This document shows, in pieces, positions 1-5,344 of a stretch of DNA of 5,344 nucleotides (position 1 is its first letter; the number at the start of each line of letters is the position of its first letter). This DNA comes from Alphaproteobacteria bacterium. GTDB taxonomy: Bacteria > Pseudomonadota > Alphaproteobacteria > Puniceispirillales > Puniceispirillaceae. Below the pieces are notes generated by a model. The model searched no databases. It was not told the origin of the DNA and saw only the letters and a program-made list of their open reading frames with translations. The DNA lies in assembly GCA_011525265.1 (NCBI GenBank), contig WTHV01000276.1, positions 2,344 through 7,687 on the forward strand, read 5' to 3'. Both the position numbers and the translations under genes were made by a program.

Positions 1-739
1 TGACAACAATGGCAGGGCCAGATGGCAGGTCAGCATAAAGCGAAGATGATAGACCGCCTAAGACAGCCAGACAGCCAATAAGGCTTGCACTAATCGCAGC
101 TATTTCAGGGGCAGATGCAATTTGACGTGCCGCCGCCGCTGGTATCACAAGCAAAGCTGAAATCAACAAAACGCCAACGATTTTAAACGAGAAGGCAATG
201 ACCATCGTCAATAATAATGTGAATGTGAATTCGGCAAATTTCAGACCAACACCCTCTGCTGTGGCAATGTCTTGGTTCACAGTCGCAACAAGCAATGGCT
301 GCCAAATAAGGCGCATCACAATTAGCCCAAGAACAAGACCGCCTGTCATGAAATAAACATCCTGGCGCGAGGTTGCTAGAATATCACCAAAAAACACAGA
401 TGAGATATCAATCTGGCTAGGTGGCAGAAAAGATAACATCAATAGGCCAAGGGCAAGCGCGCCATGAGATAAAATGCCAAGGCTTGTATCAGATGATAAT
501 GTTGATTTGCGCCGCATCCATTGCAAGCTTGCAGAAATAGCAAGCGCTGCAAGAAAGACCGAAAGTGTCTGATTGAACGAAAGATAAATCCCAAGCCCCA
601 CGCCAAGAAGGGCAGAATGGGATAAGGTATCACCAAAAAAAGACATACGCCGCCAGATGATGAAACAGCCAATAGGACCTGTCAGACAGGCTGTTGCAAG
701 GCCGGCAATTAACGCTCTTGTTAAAAAATCATCAAGCAT
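1..739 (-). CDS. znuB: Zinc ABC transporter permease ZnuB (3' end outside window)
   Basis: This is the inner-membrane permease of the high-affinity zinc importer. It forms the channel that takes zinc from ZnuA in the periplasm and is powered by ZnuC. The frame is open with no stop from ATG at 739 to the window edge, giving 246 residues. E. coli ZnuB has 261, so only a short C-terminus should be missing. The product is strongly hydrophobic with several membrane segments (about 8-29, 41-72, 85-105, 129-147, 171-199, 211-231). Family landmarks are FFGDTLSHSALLG at 34-46 and LLISALLVIPAAAAR at 191-205, matching the ABC-3 (ZnuB/MntB/TroC) family. The start overlaps the end of znuC by 8 nt, and GAGGG (748-752) lies 8 nt upstream as ribosome binding site, so translation is probably coupled. 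A manganese permease of the same family is the alternative; the neighbouring ZnuA favours zinc. Confidence 0.93.
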   Translation of the reverse strand, partial: MLDDFLTRALIAGLATACLTGPIGCFIIWRRMSFFGDTLSHSALLGVGLGIYLSFNQTLSVFLAALAISASLQWMRRKSTLSSDTSLGILSHGALALGLLMLSFLPPSQIDISSVFFGDILATSRQDVYFMTGGLVLGLIVMRLIWQPLLVATVNQDIATAEGVGLKFAEFTFTLLLTMVIAFSFKIVGVLLISALLVIPAAAARQIASAPEIAAISASLIGCLAVLGGLSSSLYADLPSGPAIVV

Positions 740-1478
740 GGTCAGCACCCTCATGGGAATGATGATGCTCATGATCGTGATGATGATCATGATCATGATG
801 ATAAAGCGCTAAAAACTCTGAGGCTTTAGGGCCAAATAGCTTGAGATAAGCCTCATTTTCAATCACAGAGGCAGGGGCGCCTTCACAGCAAATATGACCA
901 TTCATGCAGACCACACGATCTGTCTGTGACATCACAATATGCAAATCATGCGAGATCAAAAGCATGCCACATGACAGCTCATCTCTGATTTGTGTAATAA
1001 GCTCATAAAGTGCAATCTCACCAGTGAAATCAACACCCTGCACAGGCTCATCAAGCACCATTAAATCTGGTTTTAACAATAGAGCGCGCGCGATAAGGGC
1101 GCGCTGGAACTGGCCGCCTGAGAGTTCAGTCACAGGCTTATCTTGGATTGTGCCAAGCCCCACAAGTTTTAAGGTATCTGCGATATCTGTGGCGCTATGT
1201 TTTTGGGTCAGGGTCAAAAACCGCATTAAGGACATTGGCACATGACGACTAACTTGAATCGATTGCGGAACATAGCCAATACGCATATCTGCTTTGCGTT
1301 CAATGGTGCCTTCATCTGCTGGGATAATGCCAAGCAAAGCCTTAGCTGTGGTTGATTTGCCTGACCCGTTTGGGCCAATCATCGTCACAATCTCACCAGC
1401 TGCTATGGACAAAGACACGCCGCGCACACGCCAGCCATTATGCCCTTTAATGCCTAAATTTTTGGCAGCGATTAGCAT
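732..1478 (-). CDS. znuC: Zinc ABC transporter ATP-binding protein ZnuC with histidine-rich tail
   Basis: This is the cytoplasmic ATPase that drives zinc import through ZnuB. All ABC motifs are visible: Walker A GPNGSGKS at 35-42, Q-loop glutamine 72, signature LSGGQ at 119-123, Walker B LMVLDE at 139-144 with catalytic E144, and switch histidine H177. The length of 248 residues is normal for the family. The last 22 residues (227-248) contain 12 histidines mixed with Asp and Glu; this looks like a cytoplasmic metal-binding tail and lies after the conserved ATPase core. The start is supported by AAAGGA (1485-1490) 6 nt upstream. It is the first gene of a leftward znuC-znuB operon, divergent from znuA and probably controlled by the Zur-like site at 1511-1528. 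The histidine tail and context favour zinc over manganese. Confidence 0.95.
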   Translation of the reverse strand: MLIAAKNLGIKGHNGWRVRGVSLSIAAGEIVTMIGPNGSGKSTTAKALLGIIPADEGTIERKADMRIGYVPQSIQVSRHVPMSLMRFLTLTQKHSATDIADTLKLVGLGTIQDKPVTELSGGQFQRALIARALLLKPDLMVLDEPVQGVDFTGEIALYELITQIRDELSCGMLLISHDLHIVMSQTDRVVCMNGHICCEGAPASVIENEAYLKLFGPKASEFLALYHHDHDHHHDHEHHHSHEGADHA

Positions 1479-1508
1479 ATAGATTCCTTTTTACTAGACG
1501 TCACTGAT

Positions 1509-1538
1509 TTGATATGTGATAACATAACAAAATGTAAT
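1509..1538 (+). promoter_or_regulatory. Candidate sigma70 promoter of znuA
   Basis: TTGATA (1509-1514) and TGTAAT (1533-1538) are separated by 18 bp, a fair sigma70-type promoter about 45 bp before the znuA start. The Zur-like repeat fills most of the spacer, which is a classic position for repression. This is pattern matching by eye; no transcription start is known. Confidence 0.4.
1511..1528. promoter_or_regulatory. Zur-box-like inverted repeat between znuC and znuA
   Basis: The 18-bp stretch GATATGTGATAACATAAC matches its own reverse complement at 14 of 18 positions, with core half-sites ATGT and ACAT. AT-rich palindromes of the TGTTAT...ATAACA kind are the known style of Zur operators in Proteobacteria. 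It is the only such site in the 105-bp divergent region and overlaps candidate promoters for both directions, so one Zur dimer could repress znuA and znuCB together when zinc is sufficient. The palindrome is seen directly; the assignment to Zur is inferred from the neighbouring genes. Confidence 0.72.
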
Positions 1539-1545
1539 TTGGCAA
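1517..1545 (-). promoter_or_regulatory. Candidate sigma70 promoter of znuCB
   Basis: On the minus strand, TTGCCA (1545-1540) and TTATCA (1522-1517) are spaced by 17 bp, about 40 bp upstream of the znuC start. The -10-like element falls inside the Zur-like palindrome. The hexamers are weak matches, so this is only a candidate. Confidence 0.35.
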
Positions 1546-1583
1546 CCATTCATCGATAAGCACATATAAAGGTTTAAACTACC

Positions 1584-2621
1584 ATGAGAGCTTTATTTCA
1601 CAATCACTTTAAATCATTCAAAAGCACGTTTGTGGCGGTTGCGGCAGGATCAGTGATGGCTGTTTTGCCTGCCCATGCCGAACAAGCGCCTTTATCTGTT
1701 GCATCCTCTATTAAGCCGCTTGATATTATCGTGCGTCATATTGGGGGGGATATGGTGTCATCATCAATTATCTTGCCGCCCTCACAATCACTGCATCACG
1801 CTGGCCTGCGCCCGTCTCAAAGACAGGTGATTGTTGATAGTGATATTGTCTTTATGCTTGACCCTTTGATGGAAAGTTCACTTGCTAAAATCATTGATGA
1901 AGAAGATGAGAAGTGGGAGATTTTATCTCACAGTCTAGCCTCACATATCCGAACTCGCCAAGATGATCACGACGATCATGACGGTCATGACGGTCATGAT
2001 AATCATGCAAAACATGATGACCACCATGATGACCACCATGACGATCATGCAAAACATGACGACCACCATGATGAGCATGAAGGGCATGACGCACATGGTG
2101 GGCCTATGGGCAAAGATTATCATATCTTTTTTTCTCTCAGCTTGATGCGTGAGATTGGCCATGTTGTGGCGGACCGCTTTGCAGCGGCAAGACCGAGCCA
2201 TGCGGCACAGTTTGAGGCTAATTATGAAAGCCTGGCAAAAACCCTTAATGACTTAGCCCATGAAATGCGTCATGCACTTGAAGATAGCGCGCCAAACCAT
2301 TTTATCGCCATGCATGATGTGAGCCTGTATCTAGAGGCTGATCTGCCAATCACGGCAACAGGCTTTCTCTTGACACATAATCACAGCAAGCCATCAGCAC
2401 GTCATTTGCGTGAATTGCAAGAGGCTGCCAAGAAAGATGCGGCCTCTTGTATTTTCTATGAGCCGCAATTAAGCAAGCGTCTTGTTGGTCAATTATCAGC
2501 TGATATGAACCTGCCATTGGTCACGCTCGATCCGCTAGGCAGTGGGCTTGCAGAAGATGCCTCACTCACTGATTATTGGCGTTCTATTGCCACTGCTTTG
2601 GAAGGCTGTTTTAAGTCGTGA
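1584..2621 (+). CDS. znuA: Periplasmic zinc-binding protein ZnuA
   Basis: This is the solute-binding protein that captures zinc in the periplasm and hands it to ZnuB. The N-terminus is a Sec signal peptide with a basic start (K10, K13), a hydrophobic stretch at about 15-29 and an AHA cleavage site after A32. ZnuA landmarks follow: HHAGLRPSQ at 71-79, DYHIFFSLSLMREI at 178-191, AMHDVSLYLE at 242-251, IFYEPQLS at 290-297 and TLDPLG at 314-319. Likely zinc ligands are H71 or H72, H180 and H244. C288 and C342 correspond to the disulfide pair of E. coli ZnuA. A charged loop at 129-171 holds 17 histidines, typical of zinc rather than manganese binders, which have a shorter or no such loop. The ribosome binding site (AAAGG, 1568-1572) is 11 nt from the ATG, slightly far. 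It is transcribed divergently from znuCB. Confidence 0.96.
   Translation: MRALFHNHFKSFKSTFVAVAAGSVMAVLPAHAEQAPLSVASSIKPLDIIVRHIGGDMVSSSIILPPSQSLHHAGLRPSQRQVIVDSDIVFMLDPLMESSLAKIIDEEDEKWEILSHSLASHIRTRQDDHDDHDGHDGHDNHAKHDDHHDDHHDDHAKHDDHHDEHEGHDAHGGPMGKDYHIFFSLSLMREIGHVVADRFAAARPSHAAQFEANYESLAKTLNDLAHEMRHALEDSAPNHFIAMHDVSLYLEADLPITATGFLLTHNHSKPSARHLRELQEAAKKDAASCIFYEPQLSKRLVGQLSADMNLPLVTLDPLGSGLAEDASLTDYWRSIATALEGCFKS
2001..2084 (+). repeat. Imperfect 2 x 42-nt tandem repeat in the ZnuA histidine loop
   Basis: Residues 140-153 and 154-167 of ZnuA both begin with (N/D)HAKHDDHHD. The DNA units at 2001-2042 and 2043-2084 match closely over the first 32 nt and then diverge. The surrounding stretch from 1962 is also repetitive, with His at nearly every third residue. 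It looks like loop growth by slippage or unequal recombination. Confidence 0.7.
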
Positions 2622-2728
2622 AAATTGGGGTCATCTTATAGCCGCAAAAGGCGCCTCTGCCTTGCATAGATCAGGTAAGATAAGGTATCTTGCACAAAAT
2701 CATAAATGTAAGAGGATGATGTTTTACC
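2622..2728. other. Intergenic region between znuA and the carbonic anhydrase gene
   Basis: The 107-bp gap contains two short inverted repeats: AAGGC/GCCTT with a 6-nt loop (about 2648-2663) and AAGATA-AGG-TATCTT at 2677-2691. Neither is followed by a T-run, so no convincing intrinsic terminator is present. No Zur-like palindrome and no strong promoter were found. The downstream gene could be read from znuA or from its own weak promoter. Confidence 0.4.
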
Positions 2729-3376
2729 ATGCAAGATGCAAAGCTATTGCCGTCTGATTTAATTGCCCATTATCATGGCTGGCAGGGCCAAGATTATGAC
2801 AAGAAACAAGCTCATTATCATGATCTCATTGATAATGGTCAGCATCCGCGTGGGATGATCATTTCCTGCTGTGATAGCCGGGTGAATGCCTCTGCCTTAT
2901 TTGAAGCAGAAGCAGGTGATTTCTTTATCCATCGTAATATTGCGAATTTTGTGCCGCCTTACAATCCTGAAGGTGAGCATAATGGCACATCTGCTGCTTT
3001 GGAATATGGCGTTACAGCGCTTGGCGTTCAGCATATCCTTGTAATTGGCCATTCCCATTGTGGTGGTGTGCAGGGCTGTCATGATATGTGCTCTGGCAAG
3101 AATGAGGCACTGAAAGCCCCAACTAGCTTTGTTGGTCGTTGGGTTGCGGGTATTAGCCCTGCGTTTGATAAGCTTGCTGGCACTGATAGCGCTGATGATA
3201 TTCATGCGCTTGAAAAGCAAGCTGTGTTGCTTAGTTTGGAAAACCTCAAAGGCTTTCCGTTTATTGCCCAAGCTATGGCACAAGGTAAGCTTGTGTTACA
3301 TGGGCTATGGCATGATATCCGTGCTGGACAATTGCATCACTATAATGCTGAGACAGAGGCATTTGAGGCTCTGTGA
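2729..3376 (+). CDS. Beta-class carbonic anhydrase
   Basis: This cytoplasmic zinc enzyme interconverts CO2 and bicarbonate, supplying bicarbonate to carboxylases and helping pH balance. At 215 residues it is normal length for bacterial beta enzymes (E. coli Can and CynT are about 220). The signature CCDSR at 47-51 provides zinc ligand C47 and the D49-R51 catalytic dyad. GHSHCGG at 107-113 provides ligands H108 and C111. HRNIANFVPP at 68-77 and HGLWHDIRAGQL at 191-202 are further family landmarks. There is no signal peptide. The start is the only sensible one: AGAGGA (2711-2716) lies 12 nt upstream, which is long, but the two closer ATGs are out of frame. It lies 107 bp after znuA on the same strand and ends 8 bp from the convergent hisI. 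The sequence does not decide between can and cynT naming. Confidence 0.94.
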   Translation: MQDAKLLPSDLIAHYHGWQGQDYDKKQAHYHDLIDNGQHPRGMIISCCDSRVNASALFEAEAGDFFIHRNIANFVPPYNPEGEHNGTSAALEYGVTALGVQHILVIGHSHCGGVQGCHDMCSGKNEALKAPTSFVGRWVAGISPAFDKLAGTDSADDIHALEKQAVLLSLENLKGFPFIAQAMAQGKLVLHGLWHDIRAGQLHHYNAETEAFEAL

Positions 3377-3384
3377 GGGCGGTT

Positions 3385-3753
3385 TTAAGCGTCTTTATCA
3401 AGGCTTGTGAAAAAACAACTGCGTGCGCCTGTATGACAGGCCGCGCCAATCTGCTCGATTTTCAATAAAATCGTATCCCCATCACAATCAAGATCTATCC
3501 CAATGATATGTTGTTCATGACCAGAGCTATCACCCTTGCGCCAGAATGATTGGCGTGAGCGTGACCAATAACAGGCTCTATTTGTCTTGATGGTCTCATG
3601 CAACGTCTCTTTTGTCATCCAAGCCATCATTAAAACCTCGCCTGTCACAGCATCTTGTGCAATCGCGGGAACAAGACCATCTTCATTAAATGAAACGGCT
3701 TTTATAAAGTCTTCTTCAGACAGAAAAGTCTGGTCTTTTATTCTATTGGCCAT
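3385..3753 (-). CDS. hisI: Phosphoribosyl-AMP cyclohydrolase HisI
   Basis: HisI opens the adenine ring of phosphoribosyl-AMP in the third step of histidine biosynthesis. The product is the single-domain form of 122 residues, without the HisE pyrophosphohydrolase domain found fused in enterics; stand-alone HisI is common in Alphaproteobacteria. Diagnostic motifs are WSRSRQSFWRKGDSSGHEQ at 63-81, DLDCDGD at 87-93 and CHTGARSCFF at 106-115. C90, C106 and C113 are the expected zinc ligands, and D89, D91 and D93 form the acidic metal cluster. The chosen ATG (3753) has AGGGG 8 nt upstream. Starting at 3759 would leave only 2 nt to that site, and starting at 3771 would place the site inside the gene. 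No other his gene is visible. It converges with the carbonic anhydrase gene. Confidence 0.93.
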   Translation of the reverse strand: MANRIKDQTFLSEEDFIKAVSFNEDGLVPAIAQDAVTGEVLMMAWMTKETLHETIKTNRACYWSRSRQSFWRKGDSSGHEQHIIGIDLDCDGDTILLKIEQIGAACHTGARSCFFTSLDKDA

Positions 3754-3761
3754 TTTCATTG

Positions 3762-3766
3762 CCCCT
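3762..3766 (-). promoter_or_regulatory. Ribosome binding site deciding the hisI start
   Basis: AGGGG on the minus strand lies 8 nt before ATG 3753, 2 nt before ATG 3759 and downstream of ATG 3771. Only the first arrangement has normal spacing, and the six residues lost from the longest form (MVGAMK) resemble no conserved HisI segment. Confidence 0.6.
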
Positions 3767-3812
3767 ACCATTTTAAGATAAAATAGATCGTTTTAAGAAT
3801 ATTGGTTTCATA

Positions 3813-3845
3813 GATAGCGTATCAGATGGTAGTAGGATAGCTATC
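3813..3845. promoter_or_regulatory. Paired GATA/TATC palindromes, candidate operators
   Basis: GATA-GCG-TATC (3813-3823) and the perfect 10-bp palindrome GATAGCTATC (3836-3845) share half-sites. Their centres are about 22.5 bp apart, close to two helical turns. They lie 29-61 bp before the start at 3874 and between divergent genes, so a dimeric regulator of the carnitine genes is the natural reading, though hisI could also be affected. The repeats are directly visible; a binding protein is only inferred and no family is assigned. Confidence 0.45.
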
Positions 3846-3873
3846 ATATTTTTCCTCTATCGGAGTGTAACTC

Positions 3874-4791
3874 ATGCCTCTTTCAATGCGCAAATCTGTT
3901 TTTATCACTGCGGCAATTACAGGCTCTGGCGGAACGCAGGACAGAAGCCCTCTTGTACCGCGTTCACCAAAACAAATCGCAGATGCAGCTATTGATGCCG
4001 CGAAGGCAGGGGCAGCTGTGGTACATTGTCATGTAAGAGACCCTGAAACAGGCGCCCCATCGCGTGATTTAGCGCTCTATCGAGAGGTCACAGACAGAAT
4101 TAGAGACAGTGAGACTGATATGGTCTTAAACCTCACCGCTGGCATGGGCGGTGATATGATTTTTGGCGACCCTGAAGCACCACTTCCCTTGAATGCAACC
4201 GCAACAGATATGGCTGGGGCGAGCGAGCGTGTCGCTCATGTTGCGGAATGCTTGCCAGAGATTTGTACACTTGATTGTGGGACGATGAATTTTGCTGAGG
4301 CAGATTATGTCATGACAAATACCCCTGGTATGTTGCGTGCTATGGCAAAGATGATGACAGATTTGGGTGTCCGCCCTGAGATTGAAGCCTTTGATACAGG
4401 TCATTTATGGTTTGCCAAACAGCTTGTTGAAGAAGGTCTGATTGAAGACCCTGTCATGGTCCAGCTTTGTATGGGTGTGCCATGGGGGGCGCCTGATGAC
4501 TTGAATACCTTCATGGCGATGGTCAATAATGTACCACCGCACTGGACGTTTTCTGCTTTTTCCATTGGGCGCAATCAAATGCCTTTCGTGGCGGCTGCTA
4601 CGCTTGCTGGGGGCAATGTCCGTGTGGGGTTGGAAGATAATTTGTGGCTTGAAAAAGGTGTCTTGGCAACAAATGCCCAATTGGTTGAAAAAGCCGCTTC
4701 TATCATCAACAATCTTGGCCCCTCTTTAATGAGCCCACAAGAGGTGCGTGATGAATTGAAATTGGTCAAAAGAGCACCGCAAAGCGTGTAA
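3874..4791 (+). CDS. cdhC: BKACE (DUF849) family enzyme, probable 3-dehydrocarnitine cleavage enzyme
   Basis: Beta-keto acid cleavage enzymes use zinc and acetyl-CoA to split a beta-keto acid into acetoacetate and a new CoA ester. The 305-residue product has the full family length. HCHVRDPETG at 51-60 supplies zinc ligands H51 and H53, and VRVGLEDNLW at 249-258 supplies ligand E254 with R250 and D255 matching catalytic positions of the founding enzyme Kce. Other landmarks are NLTAGMGGD at 86-94, LDCGTMNF at 133-140 and FDTGHLWF at 173-180. A good ribosome binding site, GGAG (3862-3865), lies 8 nt upstream. The next gene encodes carnitine dehydrogenase, as in Pseudomonas carnitine clusters, so the likely substrate is 3-dehydrocarnitine, giving acetoacetate and betainyl-CoA. 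The family assignment is firm; the substrate, and hence the symbol, is inferred from sequence resemblance and context. Confidence 0.88.
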   Translation: MPLSMRKSVFITAAITGSGGTQDRSPLVPRSPKQIADAAIDAAKAGAAVVHCHVRDPETGAPSRDLALYREVTDRIRDSETDMVLNLTAGMGGDMIFGDPEAPLPLNATATDMAGASERVAHVAECLPEICTLDCGTMNFAEADYVMTNTPGMLRAMAKMMTDLGVRPEIEAFDTGHLWFAKQLVEEGLIEDPVMVQLCMGVPWGAPDDLNTFMAMVNNVPPHWTFSAFSIGRNQMPFVAAATLAGGNVRVGLEDNLWLEKGVLATNAQLVEKAASIINNLGPSLMSPQEVRDELKLVKRAPQSV

Positions 4792-4833
4792 ATAGTGCGC
4801 GAAATAGTGCATGATAGCAGAGTGAGGTTTGGT

Positions 4834-5344
4834 ATGAGGCAGATTGCGGCAATCATTGGCGGCGGTGTTATCGGTGGCGGCTGGGCGGCACGATTTTTGA
4901 TGGCTGGTTGGGATGTGATGGTATTTGATACCGACCCTGAGGCAGAGCGCAAAATCGCTGAGGTGATGAAAAATGCGCGTGCCAGTGTGCCGTTTCTAAC
5001 AGATGGGGCCATGCCAGAAGAAGGCAATTTGTGCTTTGCGAAAACCCTTGAAGAGGCCGTGGCAGATGCGCAGTGGATTCAAGAATCCGTGCCAGAGCGA
5101 CCAGAGATAAAGCGGTCTGTTTATGCGGCAATTCAACAAGCCTGCCAAGCAGATGCTATCATTGGCTCATCAACGTCAGGCTTTACGCCAACACAATTAC
5201 AAGAAGGCGCAAAAAATGCCTCTCAAATTGTCGTAACCCATCCTTATAATCCTGTCTATTTGCTACCACTTGTTGAGCTAGTTGCCTCACCTGCGACAAG
5301 CCAAGCACAGATTGACCGGGCAAAGGCAATCCTATCATCAATCT
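4834..5344 (+). CDS. cdhA: L-carnitine 3-dehydrogenase (3' end outside window)
   Basis: This NAD-dependent cytoplasmic enzyme of the 3-hydroxyacyl-CoA dehydrogenase superfamily oxidises L-carnitine to 3-dehydrocarnitine. The 170 visible residues cover most of the Rossmann domain: IIGGGVIGGGW at 7-17 carries the GxGxxG motif, and D32 is the expected NAD-binding acidic residue after the second strand. ESVPER at 84-89, SSTSGFTPTQLQ at 112-123 and THPYNPVYLLPLVELV at 135-150 follow, with H136 as catalytic histidine. The NPVYLLPLVE form is characteristic of carnitine dehydrogenase rather than ordinary fatty-acid 3-hydroxyacyl-CoA dehydrogenases. GAGG (4824-4827) is 6 nt before the ATG. Forty-two bp separate it from the BKACE gene and no terminator is seen, so the two probably form an operon. 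Whether a thioesterase domain is fused at the C-terminus, as in some rhizobial enzymes, cannot be seen. Confidence 0.9.
   Translation, partial: MRQIAAIIGGGVIGGGWAARFLMAGWDVMVFDTDPEAERKIAEVMKNARASVPFLTDGAMPEEGNLCFAKTLEEAVADAQWIQESVPERPEIKRSVYAAIQQACQADAIIGSSTSGFTPTQLQEGAKNASQIVVTHPYNPVYLLPLVELVASPATSQAQIDRAKAILSSI

Noticed and set aside
439..672. A 77-codon minus-strand reading frame
   Set aside because: It lies in another frame inside znuB, whose own frame is open from 739 to the edge and matches the permease family.
1962..2096. CRISPR-like or satellite-like repeat array
   Set aside because: Units are short, contiguous, in frame and explained by the His/Asp-rich ZnuA loop; there are no distinct spacers.
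1891..2201. Minus-strand reading frames rich in His or in Met, Val and Ile opposite the znuA loop
   Set aside because: These are the antisense of the GATCATGAC-type repeat. Low-complexity DNA keeps other frames open and yields artificial patterns such as a false membrane protein.
2677..2691. AAGATA-AGG-TATCTT hairpin as a znuA terminator
   Set aside because: The stem is only 6 bp, AT-rich, with a 3-nt loop and no following T-run.
2542..2757. A 71-codon plus-strand frame spanning the znuA end and the start of the carbonic anhydrase gene
   Set aside because: It overlaps two well-supported genes in a different frame and has no recognisable protein features.
4791..4810. Direct repeat AATAGTGC twice, 12 bp apart, before the carnitine dehydrogenase gene
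   Set aside because: It is too short and sits too close behind the preceding stop to claim a regulatory role.
4575..5131. Long minus-strand frames opposite the BKACE and carnitine dehydrogenase genes
   Set aside because: They run across two strongly conserved plus-strand genes and their intergenic gap and show no family motifs.
1..5344. A novel defence, mobile or biosynthetic system
   Set aside because: Every substantial open frame belongs to a known family (ZnuABC, carbonic anhydrase, HisI, BKACE, carnitine dehydrogenase), and no gap is larger than about 120 bp.

Overview
The window is ordinary, gene-dense bacterial chromosome. The best fit is a free-living alphaproteobacterium with moderate-to-low GC, possibly a marine SAR116-like lineage. 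That placement rests on protein character and gene content only (a divergent znuA/znuCB locus, a stand-alone hisI, a carnitine dehydrogenase plus BKACE pair), so it is an inference. No RNA gene, insertion sequence, CRISPR array, phage gene or attachment site was seen.

Left part (1-2621): a complete high-affinity zinc uptake locus. znuC (ATPase) and znuB (permease, cut by the left edge) read leftward and overlap by 8 nt. znuA (periplasmic zinc-binding protein) reads rightward from the other side of a 105-bp intergenic region. That region holds a Zur-box-like inverted repeat at 1511-1528, placed where one dimeric repressor could shut off both promoters when zinc is plentiful. Both ZnuA (periplasmic loop) and ZnuC (cytoplasmic tail) carry long histidine-rich segments.

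Middle part (2729-3753): a beta-class carbonic anhydrase (+) converges on hisI (-, phosphoribosyl-AMP cyclohydrolase), with only 8 bp between their stop codons. Both are zinc enzymes with their metal ligands intact.

Right part (3874-5344): a DUF849/BKACE-family protein followed, 42 bp later, by the N-terminal half of an L-carnitine 3-dehydrogenase that is cut by the right edge. Together they predict carnitine breakdown. The dehydrogenase makes 3-dehydrocarnitine, and the BKACE enzyme uses acetyl-CoA to split it to acetoacetate and betainyl-CoA. A thioesterase giving glycine betaine would be expected just beyond the window. Two GATA/TATC palindromes upstream are candidate operator sites.

I did not find an undescribed system. 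The points most worth checking are the shared Zur operator, the double histidine-rich design of the transporter, the clustering of zinc enzymes beside znu, and the paired palindromes before the carnitine genes.
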